This document shows positions 16,737-24,876 of a stretch of DNA of 64,000 bases, piece by piece (the first letter of the stretch is position 1; every line of letters begins with the position of its first letter). This DNA comes from Xanthomonas sp. F10 (GTDB lineage Bacteria; Pseudomonadota; Gammaproteobacteria; Xanthomonadales; Xanthomonadaceae). Position numbers and translations under genes: made by a program. Where the stretch lies: the NCBI RefSeq assembly GCF_014206815.1, contig NZ_JACHNP010000002.1, positions 124,001-188,000 of the forward strand, given 5' to 3'. The notes below the pieces were generated by a model. The model ran no database searches, was not told the origin of the DNA, and saw only the letters and a program-made list of their open reading frames with translations.

Positions 16737-17983
16737 TGGAACTGCGGGCGCTGCGCGGTGTGGAAGACCGCAGCTTCGTGCGGGCACCTGCAGCGGTGGA
16801 CGGCGCGGCGCCAGTAGCGGTCGCGGCTGAAGCCGCTCCTACAGTGCAGGTAGCCGACTGTCCGCAAGTCCCCGTAGGAGCGGCTTCAGCCGCGACGATC
16901 GCAGCCGCGATCTTTCCGATACCGGCAGCCGTCGGGACTGAAGTCCCTCCCGCAGTGCAAATAGCCGGCCATGCGCATGTCCCTGTAGGAGCGGCTTCAG
17001 CCGCGACGATCGCAGCCGCGATCTTTCCGATATCGGCAGACGTCGGGACTGAAGTCCCTCCCGCAGTGCAAATAGCCGGACATGCGCATGTCCCTGTAGG
17101 AGCGGCTTCAGCCGCGACGAACACAGCCGCGGCGAAGACCGCGGCGAATTTCCACGATCCGGCCGCCATGCCGCACCGCCTCGGCCGTCTCGCCGTCGCC
17201 AGCCTGCATGCCGAGCTGGCCTGCGCGCCGAAGCCTGGCCTGGTCACGCCGTTCGATCGCGGCAGCCACGACGACATGGACGCCTCCACGTTCCTGCGCA
17301 GCCTGTTCGCGTTGCGCGGCTACTTCGTCGCGATCGCCGCCGCAGGCGCGACCGCCGCGGCGTTCCCCGCGCTGCGCCAACTCGGCATCGGCGCCGAGCG
17401 TGCCATGCTGCACGCCACCGGCGGCATCAACACGCACCGCGGCGCGATCTTCAGCCTGGGCCTGCTGGTCGCTGCAGCGGCGCGGCTGCGCAGCCGGACG
17501 CAGGCGGCGCCGGATGGCGTGGCGGTCTGCCATGCCGTCGGCGTCTACTGGCGCGATGCGCTGCTGGACGCCCCGCTGGACCCGCACAGCCACGGCCAGC
17601 GCATGCGGCGCCTGCACGGCGTGGCCGGCGTGCGCGAACAGGCGGCGGCCGGTTTCCCGCTGCTGCGCGAGGTGGCATTGCCCAGTTTGCAGGCGGCGCT
17701 GCGTGCGGGCCTGGCGCAGGAGGCGGCGCTGGCGCAGACCCTGCTGCAGCTGATCGCGCAGACCGACGATCTGAATCTGTTGCACCGCGGCGGCCGCGAC
17801 GGGCTGCGCTTCGCGCAACGCAGCGCGCGGACGTTCCTCGAGGCCGGCGGCGCTGCGCAGCCGGATTGGCGCCAGCAGCTGTCGCGCATCGGCGACGCCT
17901 TCGTCGCGCGCCGGCTCAGCCCGGGCGGCAGCGCCGACCTGCTGGCCTGCGCCTGCTTCCTGCAGCGCCAGGAGGGCCTATGA
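16736..17983 (+). CDS. mdcB: Triphosphoribosyl-dephospho-CoA synthase with repeat-derived N-terminal extension
   Basis: MdcB/CitG family enzyme that makes 2'-(5''-triphosphoribosyl)-3'-dephospho-CoA from dephospho-CoA and ATP. The family core starts only at Met 17168 (RLAVASLHAELACAPKPGLVTPFDRGSHDDMD) and is 271 residues long, the normal size. Upstream, the frame stays open to an ATG at 16736 that overlaps the mdcG stop and has a GGGGGG ribosome site; the 144 extra codons are REP-like palindromes in a 111-bp tandem array, read as alternating VAAEAAPT and VGAASAAT motifs. No convincing ribosome site precedes 17168. Thus translation may run through the repeats; a shorter protein from 17168 is the alternative. 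Confidence 0.82.
   Translation: MELRALRGVEDRSFVRAPAAVDGAAPVAVAAEAAPTVQVADCPQVPVGAASAATIAAAIFPIPAAVGTEVPPAVQIAGHAHVPVGAASAATIAAAIFPISADVGTEVPPAVQIAGHAHVPVGAASAATNTAAAKTAANFHDPAAMPHRLGRLAVASLHAELACAPKPGLVTPFDRGSHDDMDASTFLRSLFALRGYFVAIAAAGATAAAFPALRQLGIGAERAMLHATGGINTHRGAIFSLGLLVAAAARLRSRTQAAPDGVAVCHAVGVYWRDALLDAPLDPHSHGQRMRRLHGVAGVREQAAAGFPLLREVALPSLQAALRAGLAQEAALAQTLLQLIAQTDDLNLLHRGGRDGLRFAQRSARTFLEAGGAAQPDWRQQLSRIGDAFVARRLSPGGSADLLACACFLQRQEGL
16820..17118. repeat. In-frame 111-bp tandem array with REP-like units
   Basis: REP-like cores at 16820-16842 (reverse) and 16874-16896, 16985-17007 and 17096-17118 (forward). The forward units are exactly 111 bp apart, and the spacer between them contains a second palindrome type (GGGACTGAAGTCCC). 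As 111 is 37 codons, the array is read as two nearly identical 37-residue repeats beginning PVGAASAAT in the mdcB frame, plus the start of a third unit. Confidence 0.85.
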
Positions 17984-18900
17984 GCCTGGCGCTGCTGTGC
18001 CCGGGACAGGGCGCACAACATCCGGCGATGTTCGACCACAGCGTCGGCGTGCCGGCGGCCGAGTCTGTGCTGGCGGCGGCGGCGCAGGTGCTCGGCGCAG
18101 ACCCGCGCGCGCTGGCCGGCGACGACGCGCGCTACGACAACGCAATCGCGCAGCCGCTGGTCTGCGCCGCGGTGCTGGCCAATGCGGCGGCGTTGCTGCC
18201 GCAACTGTCGGCGCCGGCGTTGCTGCTCGGCTACAGCATCGGCGAGTTGGCCGCGCACGCGTTGGCCGGCGGCCTGGAGGCTAACGCGTGCCTGGCGCTG
18301 GCGGTGCAGCGCGCGCAGCGCATGGATGCGGCCAGCCGCAATGGCGACGGCCTGATCGCGGTGCAGGGCCTGCTGCGCGAACAGGCCGAGGCCCTGTGCG
18401 CGCAGACCGGCCTGCACCTGGCCATCGTCAATGGCGGGGACCATCTGATTCTCGGCGGCCATGCCGATGCCTTGGCGCACGGCGAGTGGCAGGCGCGTGC
18501 GCAGCGCGCGCGGGTCAAGCGCCTGCCGGTGTCGGTGGCCGCGCACACGCCGCTGCTGGCGAGCGCGGCGCAGGCGTTCGCCGCCGATTTGCGCGCCGCG
18601 CCGCTGGCGGCGCCGCGCGCCGCGGTGCTGGCCGGCATCGACGGACACCGTATCGGCGACCGCGACGACGCCGTCGGCGCCTTGTCGGCGCAGCTGGCGA
18701 CGACGTTGGATTGGGCCGGCACGCTGCGCCAGGCCGCCGAACGCGGCGTACGCGTGTTCCTGGAACTGGGGCCGGGCGGTGCGCTGGCGCGCATCGCGCG
18801 CGAGGTGCTGCCGGAGTGCCAGGCGCGCTCGGTGGAGGAGTTCGGCAGCCTGGCCGCAGCGGCGGCGTGGGTGCGGCAGGCGGAGCAGCGGATGCAGTGA
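17980..18900 (+). CDS. mdcH: Malonyl-CoA:ACP transacylase of malonate decarboxylase
   Basis: A 306-residue FabD-like acyltransferase that charges MdcC with malonate from malonyl-CoA to start the cycle. Active-site motif GYSIGELAAHALAGG (Ser about 85), GQGAQ at the N-terminus and a His in VSVAAHTPLL are visible; GPGGALARIAREV lies near the end. The ATG overlaps the mdcB stop (ATGA). It ends the enzyme part of the operon; the transporter gene follows after 142 bp. Confidence 0.92.
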   Translation: MSLALLCPGQGAQHPAMFDHSVGVPAAESVLAAAAQVLGADPRALAGDDARYDNAIAQPLVCAAVLANAAALLPQLSAPALLLGYSIGELAAHALAGGLEANACLALAVQRAQRMDAASRNGDGLIAVQGLLREQAEALCAQTGLHLAIVNGGDHLILGGHADALAHGEWQARAQRARVKRLPVSVAAHTPLLASAAQAFAADLRAAPLAAPRAAVLAGIDGHRIGDRDDAVGALSAQLATTLDWAGTLRQAAERGVRVFLELGPGGALARIAREVLPECQARSVEEFGSLAAAAAWVRQAEQRMQ

Positions 18901-19042
18901 TGTCAGCCGCGGCGGCGACCGGGGACGGCGATGGCCGCCGCCGCGCCGCAACGGCGGCTGGCAATGGGCGATCGACCCAGGATGGCGGGTGGCCATTCGC
19001 GGCAGGGGCAGTGATACGGATCCAGCCAGCTCGGGAGGGCGC

Positions 19043-20398
19043 ATGAGTCCACAAATCGCAACGATCATCGGCTTGATCGTGATGTTCATCGTGGCCACGG
19101 CGTTGCCGGTCAACATGGGCGCGGTCGCGTTCGCGTTGGCCTTCATCATCGGTGGCGTCTGGGTCGGCATGGACGGGAAGGAGGTCTTGGCCGGGTTTCC
19201 CGGCGACCTGTTCCTGACCCTGGTCGGCATCACCTATCTGTTCGCGATCGCGCGCAACAACGGCACCATCGATCTATTGGTGCATTGGGCGGTGCGCGCG
19301 GTCCGCGGCAAGATCGTGGCGATCCCATGGGTGATGTTCGTGGTCACCGCGGTGCTGACCGCGTTCGGTGCGCTGGGTCCGGCGGCGGTGGCGATCATCG
19401 GCCCGGTCGCGCTGCGCTTCGCCAAGCAGTACAGGATCAATCCGTTGCTGATGGGCCTGCTGGTGATCCATGGCGCGCAGGCCGGCGGATTCTCGCCGAT
19501 CAGCGTGTACGGCGGCATCACCAACAAGGTGGTGGAGAAGGCAGGGCTGGACGTGACCGAGATGGCGGTGTTCCTGACCAGCCTCGGCTTCAACCTGCTG
19601 ATGGCGGTGATCTGCTTCTTCGCCTTTGGCGGCCTGGCCTTGCTGCGGCGCGCACAGACGCCGTCGCTGGCCAATGCCGAGTATGTGGCGGTGGGCGATC
19701 AGTCCTCGCATCGCCGGTTCGCCATCGAAGGCCATGGCGCGTTGCTGTCGGCCGGCGGCGGCACCTTGTCCACCGACCCGGCGGCGCTGGAGTCGGTGCG
19801 CCTGAACCGCGATCGCGTGCTGACCTTGTTCGGCCTGCTCGGTCTGGGCATCGCCTCGCTGATCTACAACCTCAACGTCGGCCTGGTCTCGATGACCGTG
19901 GCGGTGGTGCTGGCGCTGTTGTCGCCGAAGGCGCAGAAGGGCGCGGTGGACGGCATCAGCTGGTCCACGGTGCTGTTGATCAGCGGCGTGGTCACCTACG
20001 TGGCGGTGCTGCAGGAGAGCGGGGCGGTGGACTTCATCGGCAACAGCGTATCCGACATCGGCATCCCGCTGCTCGGCGCGCTGCTGGTGTGCTACGTCGG
20101 CGGCATCGTCTCCGCGTTCGCCTCGTCGGCGGCGGTGTTGGGCGCGACCATCCCGCTGGCAGTGCCGTTTCTGCTGCAGGGCCACCTCGGCGCGGCCGGG
20201 GTGATCTGCGCCCTGGCGATCTCGTCCACGGTGGTGGACGTGAGTCCGTTCTCGACCAACGGCGCGCTGGTGGTGGCCTCGGCCGCCCCGGACGAACGCG
20301 ACGCGCTGTACAAGCGCTTCCTGATCTACAGCGGCCTGGTGGTGCTCTTCGGCCCGTTGCTGGCTTGGCTGCTGCTGGTGGTGCCGGGGTGGCTGTGA
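19043..20398 (+). CDS. MatC-type dicarboxylate (malonate) transporter
   Basis: A 451-residue integral membrane protein with about 12 hydrophobic helices, starting MSPQIATIIGLIVMFIVATALPVNMGAVA. The MatC N-terminal domain pattern (GFPGDLFLTLVGITYLFAIARNNGTID) and the mirrored C-terminal half with SSAAVLGATIPLAVPF and STVVDVSPFSTNGAL indicate an inverted-repeat fold of the ion transporter group. It would bring malonate into the cell for the Mdc complex, replacing the MdcF or MdcLM carriers found in other bacteria. GGAGGG precedes the ATG. Malonate as substrate is inferred from the operon. Confidence 0.85.
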   Translation: MSPQIATIIGLIVMFIVATALPVNMGAVAFALAFIIGGVWVGMDGKEVLAGFPGDLFLTLVGITYLFAIARNNGTIDLLVHWAVRAVRGKIVAIPWVMFVVTAVLTAFGALGPAAVAIIGPVALRFAKQYRINPLLMGLLVIHGAQAGGFSPISVYGGITNKVVEKAGLDVTEMAVFLTSLGFNLLMAVICFFAFGGLALLRRAQTPSLANAEYVAVGDQSSHRRFAIEGHGALLSAGGGTLSTDPAALESVRLNRDRVLTLFGLLGLGIASLIYNLNVGLVSMTVAVVLALLSPKAQKGAVDGISWSTVLLISGVVTYVAVLQESGAVDFIGNSVSDIGIPLLGALLVCYVGGIVSAFASSAAVLGATIPLAVPFLLQGHLGAAGVICALAISSTVVDVSPFSTNGALVVASAAPDERDALYKRFLIYSGLVVLFGPLLAWLLLVVPGWL

Positions 20399-20410
20399 GG
20401 CTGTGAGGCT

Positions 20411-20636
20411 GGGATTGGGGATTCGGGATTGGGGATTGGTTAGAGCGGATCGCGGTTCCTGATCCAACCTGCGTTGCAAGAAAAGCGCCGGCCCTTGGGT
20501 CGGCGCTTTTTTTTTGCATGGTTTCGACCACCGCAGCGTTTCATCGGCGCAGCAGACGCCGCTGTTACGAATCCCCAATCCCGAATCCCGAATCCCGGCC
20601 GCTCAACGAATCCCCAATGCCGAATCCCTAATCCCG
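20411..20636. repeat. Opposed GGGATT arrays bracketing the matC/gntR convergent ends
   Basis: A G-rich array (GGGATTGGGGATTCGGGATT, 20411-20439) and its inverse, a C-rich array (20569-20636), flank the terminator between the two genes. The C-rich array runs into the gntR stop codon, so the last residues of that protein are repeat-encoded. Confidence 0.8.
20481..20515. terminator. Bidirectional intrinsic terminator
   Basis: AAAAGCGCCG (20481-20490) pairs perfectly with CGGCGCTTTT (20501-20510); inner GCCC/GGGT adds pairs. A nine-base T-run follows on the plus strand, and the A-run gives a weaker T-tract on the minus strand. It ends the mdc-matC transcript and probably the gntR transcript. Confidence 0.9.
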
Positions 20637-21344
20637 GCTCCGAGGCAACGGCGCCGGCACGTTCAACTTGCCGCCGGCGGCCACGTACATCGCCAGGGCG
20701 TTGCCCTGGCTTTGCAGATGCCGGTTCATGGTGCGCTCGGCGCCTTCGGCATCGCCGCGGCGGAAGCAGTCCATCAGTTCGCGGTGTTCGGACAGCGATT
20801 GCTGCATGCGTCCGGGCGCCAGCAGCTGGCGTCCGCGGTGCATCTTGAGGATGCGGTGCAGGTCGTGGGTGACGCGGATCAGCCACGGATTGCCGGCCAG
20901 TTCCTGCACCGATTCGTGGATCAGGTAGTTCTGCCGGTAGTACTCGGCCAGATCGCCTTCGTCGGCGGCCTGCTCCATGCGTGCGTGCAGCGTCTCCAGC
21001 CGCGCCAGGCCGGTGGCGTCGACCTTGCGCACCGCCTCGTAGGCGCAGCGGCCTTCCAGCAGCGCCATCACCGGGAACAGCTCGTTGAGGTCTTCCAGGG
21101 TCAGCCGGGTCACGCGTGCGCCGCGGCCGGGTTCGATCTGCACCAGGCCTTCGGCCGCGAGCAGCTTCAGGCTCTCGCGCAGCGGGGTGCGGCTGATCCC
21201 CAGTTCGGCGACCAGCGCCGGCTCATCGATCCATTCGCCCGGCGGCAGCACGTAGTCGTAGATCTTCTGCCGCAGCCGCTCGGCCACGTCTTCGTACAGC
21301 GCCACGCGCTTGCGCGGCGCGCGGCTGTCGGGTGCGAGGGTCAT
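20628..21344 (-). CDS. GntR/FadR-family regulator of the malonate genes
   Basis: A 238-residue GntR protein. The N-terminal winged helix has VAERLRQKIYDYVLPPGEWI and ELGISRTPLRESLKLLAAEGLV (residues about 20-75); the C-terminal FCD domain has the metal or ligand residues in ELFPVMALLEGRCAYEAV, NYLIHESV and LSEHRELMDCF. It resembles MdcY, the malonate-responsive repressor known next to mdc operons. It converges with the transporter gene. Its stop codon lies inside a GGGATT-type repeat, so the end (PLPRSRD) may have been remodelled. Confidence 0.83.
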   Translation of the reverse strand: MTLAPDSRAPRKRVALYEDVAERLRQKIYDYVLPPGEWIDEPALVAELGISRTPLRESLKLLAAEGLVQIEPGRGARVTRLTLEDLNELFPVMALLEGRCAYEAVRKVDATGLARLETLHARMEQAADEGDLAEYYRQNYLIHESVQELAGNPWLIRVTHDLHRILKMHRGRQLLAPGRMQQSLSEHRELMDCFRRGDAEGAERTMNRHLQSQGNALAMYVAAGGKLNVPAPLPRSRD

Positions 21345-21474
21345 CGGCGAGGTCGAAGCGCTCTGGAGCCGGCGGGCGATGCGGCCATTCTAGCGGCCGA
21401 CGGTCACCGCCGCGCAGGCGCTAGCCTCGGCCCGCTATGGAACGCGTGGCCCCTCTCCCGCCGGGAGAGGGGTT

Positions 21475-21773
21475 GGGGTGAGGGTACGGCGCGAAGCGAC
21501 GCGCAGCGTTTGCGGCGCACGAGGCTGCGTCGCTACCCTCATCCGTCCCTGCGGGGCACCTTCCCCGACGATGAGGGCCGTGCTCTCGAGGGGAGAAGAA
21601 ACAGCCGCTGGGGTGCGCCATCAATCCCCGAGCATGCCGCGCCGCGATTGCGTGCGCCTGTGGCCAGGAGGCGTGAGGACGTGGACGTCCGTCGACGCCC
21701 GAGCGATGACGCGGCCATGGGCGCGCGCCTGCCAGAGCCAACGCGGCATCCTCGGCAATCGGTGACACGCCCT
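21475..21773. repeat. Dispersed ~0.3-kb repeat, copy B
   Basis: Second copy of the element at 11545-11882. It starts next to a CCCCTCTCCC/GGGAGAGGGG hairpin (about 21452-21470) and ends at the pirin stop codon, whose TAG is formed by the final bases of the repeat. It contains the same GTGGACGTCC block. Confidence 0.75.
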
Positions 21774-22842
21774 AGCCGTTGGCGGCGACCGCGTGCGGCG
21801 CCGGCCGCTCCTCGCGCCCATCCGGATGTCGCGCGAAGCGGGCCGGGTCGCTGCCGTGCACCGGCGCCTCGTCCTGCCATGGCCAGCCGCCGAACTGGGT
21901 GCGGCGATAGTCGGCCATGGCCTGGGCGATCTCGGCCTGGGTGTTCATCACGAACGGACCGTGTTGGGCCACCGGTTCGGCGATCGGTCGGCCTTGCAGC
22001 ACCAGGAACTCGCTCGCCTCTCCGTCGCCGTTGACCAACTCGACCGCCTGATCGGCGCGCAACTCGATCGCCGCGTGGCGGGTCACCGGGCGCCCGCCCA
22101 CCGTCACCGCTGCGCCCTTGAAGAAGTACAGGCTGCGGCGCGTGCCGCGGCTTTGCGCGGCGGGCAGGGTCCAGCGTGCGCCGGGCGCCATGCGGATCGT
22201 CCAGATGGCCACATCGGCATCGTCCTGCGCGGCCCACGAATCCGGTGGCGGCGCGAGCGGGCCACCGGCGCTGCCGGGCGCGGCGTCGACCGGGCCGATG
22301 CGGCCGGCCACGCAGGCCACCTCGGTGGTGCGGCCGGCGTCGTCGGTGGCCGTGAAGCGCGGCAGGTCTTCCGACCAGAACATGGTGAAGTGCGGCGCGG
22401 CCAGCTTGTTGCGCGCCGGCAGGTTGAGCCAGATCTGGAACAGTTCCAGCGGGTTGGGCGCCGCCGTGTCCAGCAGCGGGAACATCTCCGAATGGACGAT
22501 GCCCGCGCCCGCCGTCACCCATTGCACGTCGCCGGCGCCGAAGCGCGCCGCCGCACCGAGCGAGTCGGCATGGTCGATCAGGCCCTTGCGCACGATGGTC
22601 ACGGTCTCGAAGCCGCGGTGCGGATGACCGGGAAAGCCGGGAATCTCCTCGCCGTGATACATGCTCCAGCCGTCCTTGCGGCTGAAGTCCTGGCCGATGG
22701 CGCGGCCGTGCAGGGACGCCGCCGGCCCCATCGCGCCGTTGCCGGCGGGGTAGGCATCGTCGTGGTGGACGCAGAACAGGAACGGGTCGATCGTGTCCCA
22801 AGGGAAGCCGAGCGGCTTGATCTGGACGATGGGGTCGGTCAT
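21772..22842 (-). CDS. Pirin-family bicupin protein
   Basis: A 356-residue bicupin. The N-terminal cupin carries the metal motif GHPHRGFETVTIVRKG and later AGAGIVHSE, giving the His/His/His/Glu set of iron-binding pirins; the C-terminal cupin includes RRSLYFFKGAAVTVGG. Some pirins are quercetinases, others act on transcription or 2-oxoacid enzymes. The ATG at 22842 has AAGGAG upstream; a longer frame exists but lacks a better site. At 356 residues it is longer than the roughly 290 common for the family, with an extended C-terminus rich in Pro/Arg. The stop abuts the dispersed repeat. Confidence 0.85.
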   Translation of the reverse strand: MTDPIVQIKPLGFPWDTIDPFLFCVHHDDAYPAGNGAMGPAASLHGRAIGQDFSRKDGWSMYHGEEIPGFPGHPHRGFETVTIVRKGLIDHADSLGAAARFGAGDVQWVTAGAGIVHSEMFPLLDTAAPNPLELFQIWLNLPARNKLAAPHFTMFWSEDLPRFTATDDAGRTTEVACVAGRIGPVDAAPGSAGGPLAPPPDSWAAQDDADVAIWTIRMAPGARWTLPAAQSRGTRRSLYFFKGAAVTVGGRPVTRHAAIELRADQAVELVNGDGEASEFLVLQGRPIAEPVAQHGPFVMNTQAEIAQAMADYRRTQFGGWPWQDEAPVHGSDPARFARHPDGREERPAPHAVAANG

Positions 22843-23187
22843 GGAGAGCTCCTTCGTGCGAACGCCGCCCGAGGTTGGACGCGGCAACCTTCACGATATG
22901 GGGCGATGCCGATGGAACGGAAGGCCGGCCCGAAGGACATCCTGTCCCGCTCGGGAAACGCTGGGCTGCGCCGCCGCCGCGTCCATGGCGATGGCGCAGG
23001 CGCGGTGGCCGGCCGCGCTGCATGCGCCGATCGAGCGACCCGGCAGGTAGCGGCGTGCGCTGAATGCTCGCCGGGGTGCAACCGCGCAGCTGCGCCCGCA
23101 GGACCCGTGCGTCATTGGACTGTCATCTGCCGCGGCCAGCATCGCAGGCTTTTCCGATCCTGCGAGCGCCTGGTGCGTCCCGAACCC

Positions 23188-23688
23188 ATGCCGGCCCTGT
23201 CGCGGCTGTTCCTGCAATGGCGGCCGTCGCTGAGCCGCTATTTCCGCAAGCGCCGCGCCGCGGCCTGGGATACCGACGACCTGCTGCAGGAAGTGTGGCT
23301 GCGGCTGCAGCGCAGCGAGGCGCATGCGCCGGAGATCGCCAATCCCGAAGCCTACCTGTTCACCATCGCCGCCAACCTGATGCGCGAGCACGCGCTGCTG
23401 CACCAGCGCAGCAGCCAGCGCGATACCTGCCTGGACGACGTGCTGGACCGGCTGGCAGTGCCCTGCGAGGCCGATGCGCAGGTGCACCGCGCGCAGCGCC
23501 GGCAGCGCCTGGCCGAACTGATGGCGCGGCTGCCGCCGAAGTGCCGTGCGGCGATGGTGCTGCGCTACCGCGACGAGCTGGGCTACCAGGAGATCGCCGA
23601 GCAACTGCAGATCTCCAGCCACATGGTTAAGAAATACATCATCAAGGGCCTGGCGGTGTGCCGGCAGGGCATGGCGCGCTATGCGTGA
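23188..23688 (+). CDS. FecI-like ECF sigma factor
   Basis: A 166-residue extracytoplasmic-function sigma factor. Region 2 includes DTDDLLQEVWLRLQRSEAHAPEIANPEAYLFTIAANLMREH; region 4 includes RLPPKCRAAMVLRYRDELGYQEIAEQLQISSHMVKKYIIKGLAVCR, with the characteristic VKKYI recognition helix of the FecI group. The ATG at 23188 or an in-frame GTG at 23173 could be used. It overlaps the fecR-like gene by 8 bp and precedes a TonB receptor, the standard cell-surface signalling arrangement. Confidence 0.88.
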   Translation: MPALSRLFLQWRPSLSRYFRKRRAAAWDTDDLLQEVWLRLQRSEAHAPEIANPEAYLFTIAANLMREHALLHQRSSQRDTCLDDVLDRLAVPCEADAQVHRAQRRQRLAELMARLPPKCRAAMVLRYRDELGYQEIAEQLQISSHMVKKYIIKGLAVCRQGMARYA

Positions 23689-24763
23689 GGAGTCACGACG
23701 CAGCGCCGAAGCCGCCGCGGACTGGTACCTGGCGCAGCGCGAGACCACGCTGCCGCCGGCGCGGCAGGCCGCGTTCCTGGGCTGGCTGCGGCAGTCGCCG
23801 GCGCACGTGGTCGCCTATCTCGACATCGCGCGCATGCACGGCGACCTGCCGTCCGCGGCCCAGGCGCAGCAGGCCAGCAGTGCGCAACTGCGCGCGCATG
23901 CTTTGCGCAGCGGGGCGGTGGTGGTGCCGTTGCGCCCGGACGTGGACACACCGGCGGTGGCGTTCAACCCGCGCCGTGTCGTACCACGACGCAGGCGCTG
24001 GCCGCTGGCGGTGGCGGCCGTGCTGGCGCTGGCCGCCATCGGCCTGGCGCTGCGTCTGAGCACGCCGACGCCGGTGCCGGCGACGGTCTACGAAGCGCCG
24101 GCGGACGCGCCGCGCAGCATCGCGCTGGACGACGGCAGCATGGTGCAGCTGCAGCGCGGCGGCGCGATCGCGGTGCGCTACGGCGCGCAGCGCCGCGATA
24201 TCGCCCTGCTGCGCGGCAAGGCGGTGTTCGATCTTGGCCACGATCCGGCACGGCCGCTGCGGGTCAGCGTCGGTACCCTGGTGCTGCGCGACGTCGGCAC
24301 CGTGTTCGGGGTCGACCCGCAGGCCGGCGGGGCGCGGGTCACCGTGCTGCAGGGGCGGGTGCAGGTGTCGCGCGACACGCCGGCATGGTGGCGCCGCGGC
24401 GACCTGCCGTCGGAGGGGACGACGCTGGCGGACCTGGGCGGCGGCCAGCAGGCACGGGTGGATGCGCAGGGCCGCGTGCTGGCGCTGCGCGACCATGCCG
24501 ACATCGCCGACGCCACTGCCTGGCTGCCGGCGCAGGTCGGTGTGCAGGACCGCAGCCTCGGCGAGGTGGCACGGCTGTTCAACGCCTACACCACGCGGCC
24601 GCTGCGCATCGCCGACCCGGCGCTGGCGGCGCAGCGGGTCAGCGGCGTGTTCCACCTGCGCGATCCGGAGGCCTTCGTCGCCTATGTCGGCAGCCTGCCC
24701 GGCGTGCAGGTGCAGCGCGATGCGCAGGCGGTGACCCTCCGCCGCGCACCGGCGCCGCTGTAA
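23681..24763 (+). CDS. FecR-like anti-sigma/sigma regulator
   Basis: A 360-residue inner-membrane protein. The cytoplasmic N-terminus has the DUF4880-type WYLAQRETTLPPARQAAFLGWLRQSPAHVVAYLDI; a single helix RWPLAVAAVLALAAIGLAL crosses the membrane near residue 110; the periplasmic FecR domain (SIALDDGSMVQLQRGGAIAVRY, LLRGKAVFDLGHD) and a C-terminal STN-like segment follow. It would pass the signal from the receptor to the sigma factor. The start overlaps the sigma gene. Confidence 0.88.
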   Translation: MREESRRSAEAAADWYLAQRETTLPPARQAAFLGWLRQSPAHVVAYLDIARMHGDLPSAAQAQQASSAQLRAHALRSGAVVVPLRPDVDTPAVAFNPRRVVPRRRRWPLAVAAVLALAAIGLALRLSTPTPVPATVYEAPADAPRSIALDDGSMVQLQRGGAIAVRYGAQRRDIALLRGKAVFDLGHDPARPLRVSVGTLVLRDVGTVFGVDPQAGGARVTVLQGRVQVSRDTPAWWRRGDLPSEGTTLADLGGGQQARVDAQGRVLALRDHADIADATAWLPAQVGVQDRSLGEVARLFNAYTTRPLRIADPALAAQRVSGVFHLRDPEAFVAYVGSLPGVQVQRDAQAVTLRRAPAPL

Positions 24764-24876
24764 GAAAAAATTCACGCAATGGACGGTAGCCGCACGGCGC
24801 ACCGGGGCACTCCTAGGACGCATGGCCATCGCGCAGCACGCGCGGGCCGCCCTTCCTCCCCTCCGGTGTGATCGTC

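Noticed and set aside
16820-17118. CRISPR array at the mdcB repeats
   Set aside because: Repeats are spaced by near-identical 88-bp spacers, units are REP-like palindromes of both orientations, and no cas gene is present.
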